Below, one piece after another: positions 31,156-38,172 of a stretch of DNA of 64,000 nt. The stretch comes from Streptomyces aidingensis (GTDB lineage: Bacteria > Actinomycetota > Actinomycetes > Streptomycetales > Streptomycetaceae): the NCBI RefSeq assembly GCF_900112355.1, contig NZ_FOLM01000011.1, positions 124,001 to 188,000 of the forward strand. The letters run 5' to 3'. The translations under genes and the position numbers were made by a program. The first letter of the stretch is position 1. Each line of letters opens with the position of its first letter. Below the pieces are notes generated by a model. It saw nothing but the letters and a program-made list of their open reading frames with translations, was not told where the DNA came from and searched no databases.

Positions 31156-32763
31156 GTGGCTGACCTACCTGCCGATCTTGCCGCAGTGTGGCCCCGCGCG
31201 CTCACCTGGATGCTGGCCGAGGGCAAGGGGCTGGAGCGCAAGGATCACCGCTGGCTGGAAGACTGCCAGCCGCTCGCCCTGGTCTCCGGCACCGCCCTGC
31301 TCGGGGTGTCCAACGAGTACGCCAAGAGCGTGCTGGAGGGGCGGCTGGCCCCGCTGCTGGGCGAGGCGCTCAGCCGGGAGTGCGGCCAGCCGGTGCGGCT
31401 GGCCATCACCGTCACCGCCCCGCCCCCGCCGCCCCCGCCCGCGGAGACCCCGGCGGGGTACGACACCGCCCCCGCGCCGCCCGTGGAGAGCGAGCGCCGG
31501 CCGCTGCCCGCCCCGCGCGAGCCGCAGCCTCCCCCCCGGCCCGCCTGGCGGGAGGGCTACGACCCCTACCAGTCCTATGAACGGCACGGCTACGAGCAGC
31601 AGCAGTTCGAGCAGCCCCAGCCCTTCGACCAGTACGAACAGCGGCCGGCGGCCGGCGGCCCGCCCGACCGGCGGTCCGAGCGCCAGACGCCCGCGGCGGC
31701 GCCGGGCGAGCCGCGGCTCAATCCCAAGTACCTCTTCGACACCTTTGTCATCGGCGCCTCCAACCGCTTTGCGCACGCCGCCGCGGTGGCGGTGGCCGAG
31801 GCCCCGGCCAAGGCGTACAACCCGCTGTTCATCTACGGCGAGTCCGGCCTGGGCAAGACGCATCTGCTGCATGCCATTGGGCACTACGCCCGCAGCCTCT
31901 ATCCCGGCACCCGGGTGCGCTATGTGAGCTCGGAGGAGTTCACCAACGAGTTCATCAACTCCATCCGGGACGGCAAGGCGGACGCCTTCCGCAAGCGCTA
32001 CCGGGACATGGACATCCTGCTGGTGGACGACGTCCAGTTCCTGGCCAGCAAGGAGTCCACCCAGGAGGAGTTCTTTCACACCTTCAACACCCTGCACAAC
32101 GCCAACAAGCAGATCGTGCTCTCCTCGGACCGGCCGCCCAAGCAGCTGATCACCCTGGAGGACCGGCTGCGCAACCGCTTCGAGTGGGGTCTGATCACCG
32201 ATGTCCAGCCGCCGGAGCTGGAGACCCGGATCGCGATTCTGCGCAAGAAGGCGGTGCAGGAGCAGCTCAACGCGCCGCCCGAGGTGCTGGAGTTCATCGC
32301 CTCCCGGATCTCCCGCAACATCCGTGAGCTGGAGGGGGCGCTGATCCGGGTGACCGCCTTCGCCAGCCTCAACCGACAGCCGGTCGACCTGGCGCTGACC
32401 GAGATCGTCCTCAAGGACCTGATCCCGGGCGGCGAGCACGCCACCCCGGAGATCACCGCGGAGGACATCACCGCGGCCGTGGCCGACTACTTCGGGCTCT
32501 CCGTGGAGGATCTGGAGGGCTCCTCGCGCAGCCGCATCCTGGTCACCGCCCGGCAGATCGCCATGTATCTGTGCCGTGAGCTGACCGACCTGTCGCTGCC
32601 CAAGATCGGCCAGGCGTTCGGCGGCCGGGACCACACCACGGTGATGCACGCCGACCGCAAGATCCGGGCCCTGATGGCCGAGCGGCGCTCCATCTACAAC
32701 CAGGTCACCGAGCTCACCAACCGGATCAAGAACGGCGTCGAGTCCGACCCGCGGGGCCGCTGA
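31156..32763 (+). CDS. dnaA: Chromosomal replication initiator DnaA
   Basis: 535 residues. Domain I (about 1-85) binds partners; domain II (about 90-190) is a long Pro/Glu/Tyr/Gln-rich linker, as in other Streptomyces DnaA; domain III is the AAA+ core with Walker A GESGLGKTH near 228 and Walker B ILLVDDVQFL near 287. Domain IV ends with the box-reading signature DHTTVMHADRKI near 491. It unwinds oriC, which lies immediately downstream. The GTG at 31156 is preferred because GAGAGAG lies 7 nt before it; a GTG two codons earlier (31150) is too close to that site. Confidence 0.97.
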   Translation: MADLPADLAAVWPRALTWMLAEGKGLERKDHRWLEDCQPLALVSGTALLGVSNEYAKSVLEGRLAPLLGEALSRECGQPVRLAITVTAPPPPPPPAETPAGYDTAPAPPVESERRPLPAPREPQPPPRPAWREGYDPYQSYERHGYEQQQFEQPQPFDQYEQRPAAGGPPDRRSERQTPAAAPGEPRLNPKYLFDTFVIGASNRFAHAAAVAVAEAPAKAYNPLFIYGESGLGKTHLLHAIGHYARSLYPGTRVRYVSSEEFTNEFINSIRDGKADAFRKRYRDMDILLVDDVQFLASKESTQEEFFHTFNTLHNANKQIVLSSDRPPKQLITLEDRLRNRFEWGLITDVQPPELETRIAILRKKAVQEQLNAPPEVLEFIASRISRNIRELEGALIRVTAFASLNRQPVDLALTEIVLKDLIPGGEHATPEITAEDITAAVADYFGLSVEDLEGSSRSRILVTARQIAMYLCRELTDLSLPKIGQAFGGRDHTTVMHADRKIRALMAERRSIYNQVTELTNRIKNGVESDPRGR

Positions 32764-32830
32764 ACCGTTCTGGGCTCTCGTGAGCCCTTCTGAGCCCTTC
32801 TGGGTCCTCCTGGGTCCTCCTGAGCACCCC
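32761..32830 (+). repeat. Degenerate decamer tandem repeat after dnaA
   Basis: Seven consecutive 10-bp units, starting with the dnaA stop codon, each beginning TGA or TGG. Units 3 and 4 are identical (TGAGCCCTTC), as are 5 and 6 (TGGGTCCTCC). The period is close to one helical turn. It lies between dnaA and the dnaA terminator, at the left edge of the oriC region. Confidence 0.75.
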
Positions 32831-32890
32831 TCGCCACCCCCGGCCGCCGCCCGACGGGCCGTGCGGGCGCTCCGTGGCCGCTTCCCGCGA

Positions 32891-32930
32891 ATCGAAAAGC
32901 CCCTGAGACAGCTCAGGGGCTTTGTTCGAT
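32891..32930. terminator. Terminator of dnaA
   Basis: A 12-bp perfect inverted repeat (32896-32907 with 32912-32923), extended outward by ATCGAA/TTCGAT around a one-base bulge, and followed by a short T-rich stretch. It insulates oriC from dnaA transcription. Confidence 0.85.
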
Positions 32931-32939
32931 TACTGGGCC

Positions 32940-33530
32940 GGGCAGGGGAGTTGTCCACAGAATCGGCGGATTTCCGGTGTCCACACCCTGTGCACGGCCG
33001 GAGTTGTCCAGAATCCTGTCCACAGGCCATCGGCTTCATGGGAATCTGCGCAGGTCACCACCCTGTGGATTTGTGGAGGACGGAGATCCACAGGCTGTGG
33101 ACAGTGTGGATGCACGACCGGTCGTGCGCAATGGTTGTCCACTGCCCACGGGAGGTTGCCCACAGGGGAAGCCCAGTTGTACACAGCCGGTCCACAGCTT
33201 CATCCACTGTTCGGCAACGCGAAGGGGTCTCTCACCGGCAGGAGTGAAACAGCTCACACGAATCTGACGGGACCCCTGTGGGCAACTCCCCGTTTTCTGG
33301 GGACAAAGCTGTGGGCAACCTGGGGAAGCCTGGGGACAGGGTGTGGACAGCCGCTCGTCATCCACAGCACCCCCCGGGTCATCCACTGCTCCACCCACAG
33401 GCCATGTGGACAAAAAACCGGGTCTGACCTGCGGATACGGAGTTATCCACGGTTTCCACAGGCCCTACTACTACCACTACAGATATAGACCGGCGCGATC
33501 GATTCGAAGTGGGGGCTGTGCACAACCCGG
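32940..33530. other. oriC: Chromosomal replication origin oriC
   Basis: The 888-nt gap between dnaA and dnaN has no gene. It holds about 20 nine-mers close to the streptomycete DnaA box TTGTCCACA. Perfect: 32951-32959 (+) and 33405-33413 (-). Near matches on +: 32977, 33004, 33016, 33135, 33156, 33177, 33188, 33200, 33358, 33379, 33443, 33452. On -: 33096, 33105, 33277, 33310, 33342, 33517. A 68-bp box-free stretch (33209-33276) splits them into two groups, as in other Streptomyces origins. Left of it most boxes point right; right of it the first three point left. Weak matches at 33064 and 33084 are not counted as firm. Confidence 0.95.
33443..33488 (+). promoter_or_regulatory. Candidate basal unwinding element with DnaA-trio-like repeats
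   Basis: Two abutting boxes (TTATCCACG 33443-33451, GTTTCCACA 33452-33460), a GC cluster GGCC, then CTA-CTA-CTA-CCA-CTA (33465-33479) and AGATATAG. This matches the order box-box-GC-CTA repeats (3'-GAT on the other strand) of the B. subtilis unwinding system. It is the most AT-rich point of the oriC right half. Confidence 0.7.
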
Positions 33531-33651
33531 CCCGGGCACGGCATACCCGGCCCGACGCGACTTGACTCCTGCGGGCCTCTTCTGTCAGCGGTGTGCGTCA
33601 GACTGGTGCCTGCCAGTCGAGAGCAGCCAGCTACAGCAGGAGGCGGCCGAA

Positions 33652-34782
33652 GTGAAGATCCGGGTGGAACGCGATGTGCTCGCGGAGGCGGTGGCATGGG
33701 CGGCACGCAGCCTGCCGGCACGCCCGCCGGTTCCGGTTCTCGCGGGCCTGCTGCTGAAGGCGGAGGACGGCACCCTCAGCCTCTCCGGCTTCGACTACGA
33801 GGTCTCGGCACGGGTGTCCGTCGAGGCCGAGGTCGAGGAGGAGGGCACGGTCCTGGTCTCCGGCCGGCTGCTGGCCGACATCTCCCGGGCGCTGCCGAAC
33901 CGCCCGGTGGAGCTCTCCAGCGACGGAGTGCGGGCCCAGCTGGTCTGCGGTTCCTCCCGGTTCACCCTGCACACCCTGCCGGTGGAGGAGTACCCGGCGC
34001 TGCCGGAGATGCCGGCCACCACCGGCACCGTCCCCGGCGAGGTCTTCGCCGCGGCCGTCGCCCAGGTGGCCATCGCGGCCGGCCGGGACGACACCCTGCC
34101 GGTGCTCACCGGTGTGCGGATCGAGATCGAGGGGGACACCGTCACCCTGGCCTCCACCGACCGCTACCGGTTCGCGGTCCGGGAGTTCCTGTGGAAGCCG
34201 GAGAGCCCCGACACCTCCGCGGTGGCCCTGGTGCCCGCCAAGACGCTGCTGGAGACGGCCAAGTCGCTCAGCGCGGGCGAGTCGGTCAGCCTGGCCCTCT
34301 CCGGCGCCGGAAAGGGCGAGGGGCTGATCGGCTTCGAGGGCGCCGGCCGGCGCACCACCACCCGGTTGCTGGAGGGCGATCTGCCCAAGTACCGCACCCT
34401 CTTCCCCACCGAATTCAACTCGGTGGCGGTGCTGGAGACGGCGCCGTTCGTGGAGGCGGTCAAGCGGGTGGCGCTGGTCGCGGAGCGCAACACCCCGGTC
34501 CGGCTCAGCTTCGAGCAGGGCGTGCTCACCCTGGAGGCCGGCTCCAGTGACGATGCACAGGCTGTGGAAAGGCTCGACGCACAGCTCGAGGGCGAGGACA
34601 TCTCCATCGCCTTCAACCCCGGCTTCCTGCTGGAAGGGCTGAGCGCCATCGATTCCCCGGCCGCCCAGCTCTCCTTCACCACCTCCACCAAGCCGGCGCT
34701 GCTCAGTGGCCGTCCGGCGGTGGATGCCGAGGCGGACGAGGCGTACAAGTACCTGATCATGCCGGTCCGGCTCAGCGGCTGA
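33652..34782 (+). CDS. dnaN: DNA polymerase III sliding clamp, beta subunit
   Basis: 376 residues, usual clamp length, three repeated clamp domains. The N-terminus KIRVERDVLAEAVAWAARSL, the middle RDDTLPVLTGVRIE, and the C-terminal YKYLIMPVRLSG (which forms the partner-binding pocket) are diagnostic. It forms a ring on DNA that tethers polymerase III and repair proteins. The GTG at 33652 has AGGAGG 8 nt upstream; the open frame upstream runs back through oriC and is not coding. The gene follows oriC directly. Confidence 0.97.
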   Translation: MKIRVERDVLAEAVAWAARSLPARPPVPVLAGLLLKAEDGTLSLSGFDYEVSARVSVEAEVEEEGTVLVSGRLLADISRALPNRPVELSSDGVRAQLVCGSSRFTLHTLPVEEYPALPEMPATTGTVPGEVFAAAVAQVAIAAGRDDTLPVLTGVRIEIEGDTVTLASTDRYRFAVREFLWKPESPDTSAVALVPAKTLLETAKSLSAGESVSLALSGAGKGEGLIGFEGAGRRTTTRLLEGDLPKYRTLFPTEFNSVAVLETAPFVEAVKRVALVAERNTPVRLSFEQGVLTLEAGSSDDAQAVERLDAQLEGEDISIAFNPGFLLEGLSAIDSPAAQLSFTTSTKPALLSGRPAVDAEADEAYKYLIMPVRLSG

Positions 34783-34955
34783 CGGCCGCCAGTCGCCCCG
34801 GTGCGACTGAGCGGCGGAACCCCACAGGTGAGCACCGGTGCCCGGGCGTAGGCTCGATGGCCGGGCTGCCCGGAGCCGGCCAGGGCCGGAGCCCGCGGGC
34901 GGCGCGGCGCAAGGGAGCGCTCACCTCAAGGAACCACCAGAAAGGCCCGTATCCC

Positions 34956-35864
34956 ATGGAGCTCGGTCTCATCGGCCTCGGCAGGATGGGCGGCAACATG
35001 CGCGAGCGCATCCGCCGCGCCGGCCACACCGTCCTCGGCTATGACCGCAACGCCGGCCTCGCCGATGTCCACAGCCTGAAGGATCTTGTGGACGCGCTGG
35101 CGGCCCCGCGGGTGGTGTGGCTGATGGTCCCGGCCGGGGAGGCGACCCGCTCCACCATCGCCGAGCTGGCCGGTCTGCTCTCCCCCGGCGATGTGGTGGT
35201 GGACGGCGGCAACTCCCGCTGGACGGACGACGAGACCCATGCCGCGATGCTGGCCGAGCGCGGCATCGGCTTTGTGGACTGCGGCGTCTCCGGCGGTGTG
35301 TGGGGCCTGGAGAACGGCTACGCGCTGATGTACGGCGGTGAGGCCGCGCATGTGGCCCGGGTGCAGCCGGTCTTCGACGCGCTCAAGCCGCCGGGCGAGT
35401 TCGGGGCGGTGCACGCCGGCCGGGTCGGCGCCGGGCACTTCGCCAAGATGGTGCACAACGGCATCGAGTACGCCATGATGCAGGCCTTCGCCGAGGGCTG
35501 GGAGCTGCTGGAGGCGGCCGGCCCGGTGACGGACGTCCGGGAGGTCTTCCGCTCCTGGCAGCAGGGCACGGTGATCCGCTCCTGGCTGCTGGACCTGGCG
35601 GTGCGCGCCCTGGAGGAGGACGAGCATCTGACCGCGCTGCGCGGTTACGCCCAGGACTCCGGTGAGGGACGCTGGACGGTGGAGGCGGCGATCGAGCACG
35701 CGGTGCCGCTGCCGGCCATCACGGCCTCGCTGTTCGCGCGGTTCTCCTCGCGGCAGGACGATTCGCCGCAGATGAAGATGATCGCCGCGCTGCGCAATCA
35801 GTTCGGCGGCCACGCGGTCACCTCGGCCGCCCCGGAGAGCGGCGGCGCCGGCAGCGGGAGCTGA
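34956..35864 (+). CDS. gnd: 6-phosphogluconate dehydrogenase, decarboxylating, short NAD-type
   Basis: 302 residues, the short GntZ-like form, compared with about 470 in the classical enzyme. The coenzyme loop is GLIGLGRMGGNM near residue 4; FVDCGVSGGVWGL is the substrate loop; the catalytic Lys/Asn are in GHFAKMVHNGIEYAMMQ. It oxidises 6-phosphogluconate to ribulose 5-phosphate and CO2. The ATG at 34956 is chosen; the upstream open frame has no family similarity. Its presence between dnaN and recF is the normal Streptomyces arrangement, a metabolic gene inside the replication cluster. Confidence 0.93.
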   Translation: MELGLIGLGRMGGNMRERIRRAGHTVLGYDRNAGLADVHSLKDLVDALAAPRVVWLMVPAGEATRSTIAELAGLLSPGDVVVDGGNSRWTDDETHAAMLAERGIGFVDCGVSGGVWGLENGYALMYGGEAAHVARVQPVFDALKPPGEFGAVHAGRVGAGHFAKMVHNGIEYAMMQAFAEGWELLEAAGPVTDVREVFRSWQQGTVIRSWLLDLAVRALEEDEHLTALRGYAQDSGEGRWTVEAAIEHAVPLPAITASLFARFSSRQDDSPQMKMIAALRNQFGGHAVTSAAPESGGAGSGS

Positions 35865-35913
35865 CGGGCCGGCCGGCGGCGGGAACGGACGTGAAGGAGG
35901 CGGAAGGGGCACC

Positions 35914-37086
35914 GTGCATGTGACGCATCTGTCGCTCGCCGACTTCCGCTCCTATGCCGGGGCGGAGGTCGCGCTCGGCCCCGGGGTGTCCGCCTTCATC
36001 GGCCCCAACGGCCAGGGCAAGACCAACCTGGTGGAGGCGGTCGGCTATCTGGCCACCCTGGGCAGCCACCGGGTGGCCTCCGACGCCCCGCTGGTCCGGG
36101 CGGGAGCCGAGCGCGCGGTGATCCGGGCCGCCGTGGTGGAGGGGGACCGCCGCCAGACGGTGGAGCTGGAGCTGCTGCCGGGCCGGGCGAACCGCGCCCG
36201 GATCAACCGCTCCGCCCCGGTCCGGCCGCGCGAGGTGCTGGGCATCGTGCGCACGGTGCTGTTCGCCCCCGAGGACCTGAATCTGGTCAAGGGCGATCCG
36301 GACGGCCGCCGCCGGTTCCTGGACGAGCTGGTGATGGCCCGCGCGCCCCGGATGTCGGGGGTGCGCGCGGACTACGACCGGGTGCTGCGCCAGCGCAACA
36401 CCCTGCTGAAGACGGCCGCCATGGCCCGGCGGCACGGCGGCCGGTCCATGGATCTGTCCACCCTGGACGTCTGGGACCAGCATCTGGCCCGGGCCGGGGC
36501 CGAGCTGCTGGCCCGGCGGCTGGCGCTGGTGGAGGCGCTGGAGCCGCTGACCGGCAAGGCGTACGAGCAGGTGGCGCCGGGCGAGGGCCCGGTGGGCATG
36601 GAGTACCGGGTCTCCCCGCCCCCCGGCGCCGGCCAGGACGTTCTGGGCACGGCGGCCGGCCGGGCGCCGCACGGCGAGTCCCCGGCCGCCCTGTGCGAGC
36701 GGCTGCTGGCCGCGCTGCGCGAGGCCCGCCCCCGGGAGCTCGAGCGCGGGGTGACGCTGGCCGGTCCGCACCGGGACGATCTGGTGCTGCGGCTGGGGCA
36801 GCTTCCGGCCAAGGGCTATGCCAGCCATGGCGAGTCCTGGTCGCTGGCGCTGGCGCTGCGGCTGGCCAGCTATGCGCTGCTGCGCGACGAGGGCCCGGAG
36901 CCGGTGCTGGTGCTGGACGACGTGTTCGCCGAGCTGGACGCGCGGCGGCGGGAGCGGCTGGCCGAACTGGTGGCTCCGGGGGAGCAGGTGCTGGTGACGG
37001 CGGCGGTCGCCGAGGACGTGCCGGCGGTCCTCGCCGGCACCCGGTTCACCGTCTCCGGCGGCCGGGTGGAGCGTGCCGATGCCTGA
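35914..37086 (+). CDS. recF: DNA replication and repair protein RecF
   Basis: 390 residues. An SMC-like ATPase head with Walker A FIGPNGQGKTNLVEAV near residue 30, the RecF segment RRRFLDELVMARAP, the signature SHGESWSLALALRLA and Walker B PVLVLDDVFAELD near 330. It helps load RecA at gaps. The GTG at 35914 has GGAGG upstream, and dciA overlaps its 3' end by 8 nt. The order dnaN-gnd-recF-dciA-gyrB is intact. Confidence 0.95.
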   Translation: MHVTHLSLADFRSYAGAEVALGPGVSAFIGPNGQGKTNLVEAVGYLATLGSHRVASDAPLVRAGAERAVIRAAVVEGDRRQTVELELLPGRANRARINRSAPVRPREVLGIVRTVLFAPEDLNLVKGDPDGRRRFLDELVMARAPRMSGVRADYDRVLRQRNTLLKTAAMARRHGGRSMDLSTLDVWDQHLARAGAELLARRLALVEALEPLTGKAYEQVAPGEGPVGMEYRVSPPPGAGQDVLGTAAGRAPHGESPAALCERLLAALREARPRELERGVTLAGPHRDDLVLRLGQLPAKGYASHGESWSLALALRLASYALLRDEGPEPVLVLDDVFAELDARRRERLAELVAPGEQVLVTAAVAEDVPAVLAGTRFTVSGGRVERADA

Positions 37087-37804
37087 GCTGCCCGGCCTGC
37101 GGCAGCCGCCCGCCGTACACCCTGCGGACCAGCCGGGTCCGGCCGGGCCCACCGGGCCCACCGGGCCCACCGGGCCCACCGGACCGGCGGCCTCCGCGGC
37201 CGGCCGCCCGGGGGAGTCCGCTCCCGGTGCTGCGGAGGAGGCAGCCGCGGCCGGTGGGCCCGCACCGCCGGAGCTGACCGGGGTGGATCTGGCCCGGGTG
37301 GCGCTGCGGGCCGCAAAGGAGCGGGCCCGGGAGCGCGGCGCCGGCGCCCGGCAGGCCGGGGTGGTGCGCCGGGGCGGGCGCCGCCCGGTGGTCGGCGGCG
37401 ACGGCCGGGACCCGCTGCCGCTGGGCGCCGCGCTGGAGAGGCTGACCGCGGAGCGCGGCTGGGAGCTGCCGCTGGCGGTGGGCGGGGTGATGGGCCGCTG
37501 GCCGGAGATCGTGGGCGCCACCAACGCCGAGCACTGGCGGCCCCGGCATTTCGACGAGGAGTCCCGCACGCTGACCGTGCTCTGCGACTCCACGGCCTGG
37601 GCCACCCAGCTCCGGCTGCTCGCCCCGCAGGTACTGGCCCGGCTGAACCAGGATCTGGGCCGGGACAGCGTGCGCCTGATCCGGGTGACCGGTCCCGGGA
37701 GTCCCGGGGGCAGCGGTGGTCACGGAGGCAACGGAAGAGCGGGCGGCGGGGCCGGCCGCTGGCGGGCGCCCGGCAGCCGCGGCCCCGGCGACACCTACGG
37801 CTGA
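37079..37804 (+). CDS. dciA: DUF721 protein, DciA-like replicative helicase loader
   Basis: 241 residues. A Pro/Gly/Ala-rich N-terminus of about 60 residues includes a collagen-like (GPT)n stretch from a 9-bp repeat at 37144-37181. The conserved part starts at GVDLARVALRAAKERARERG and contains GVMGRWPEIVGATNAEHWRP and STAWATQLRLLAPQVLARLN. DUF721 proteins (DciA) act on DnaB in bacteria that lack DnaC/DnaI, which includes actinobacteria. The ATG at 37079 has GGAG 7 nt upstream; the GTG at 37073 is too close to it. A Gly/Ser tail ends the protein. Confidence 0.85.
   Translation: MPELPGLRQPPAVHPADQPGPAGPTGPTGPTGPTGPAASAAGRPGESAPGAAEEAAAAGGPAPPELTGVDLARVALRAAKERARERGAGARQAGVVRRGGRRPVVGGDGRDPLPLGAALERLTAERGWELPLAVGGVMGRWPEIVGATNAEHWRPRHFDEESRTLTVLCDSTAWATQLRLLAPQVLARLNQDLGRDSVRLIRVTGPGSPGGSGGHGGNGRAGGGAGRWRAPGSRGPGDTYG
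37144..37181 (+). repeat. 9-bp microsatellite (GGGCCCACC)n in dciA
   Basis: About four perfect copies of a 9-bp unit encoding Gly-Pro-Thr. It lies in the disordered N-terminal region of the protein and is in frame, so copy-number change would only alter tail length. Confidence 0.85.
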
Positions 37805-37875
37805 CACTCTTCCGGGCGGGCCCCGCCGCGGTGGCCGGTCCCTGTCGGGTGATCCGTGGACCCGCCGTGGCGAAA

Positions 37876-37891
37876 TGTGACAGAGGTCACC
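37876..37891. promoter_or_regulatory. CRP-like palindrome upstream of gyrB
   Basis: TGTGACAGAGGTCACC fits TGTGA-N6-TCACA with one mismatch and contains GTGAC-N4-GTCAC. It lies in the 368-nt gap between dciA and gyrB (37805-38172), 296 nt upstream of the gyrB start. Nothing else in this gap is clear except a possible -10 TAGACT at 38062-38067. Confidence 0.5.
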
Positions 37892-38172
37892 CCGAGTGGG
37901 CTTGTCGGAGGGCTTCCGGGGGCTTTCGGCCCGGAGCGCTGTGCGCCCCGCTGAGCGATTCCGGAGCCCCTCCCGCATATAGGGATTCGGTCCATGCCGG
38001 TTCAGGGCAGCACATCGGCCGCCAGGCCCCGGCAAACCGCCGTTGTGTCATCGGGTACCGGTAGACTGGACCGGACCGCCTCACTGCGGACCATGTCGAG
38101 CGACACGGCTGTTCGGAGCTGCCCCATCGGTGGCCGTCCGGGCAGCGCGTGCTGTGCCAGAAAGGGCGCTTC

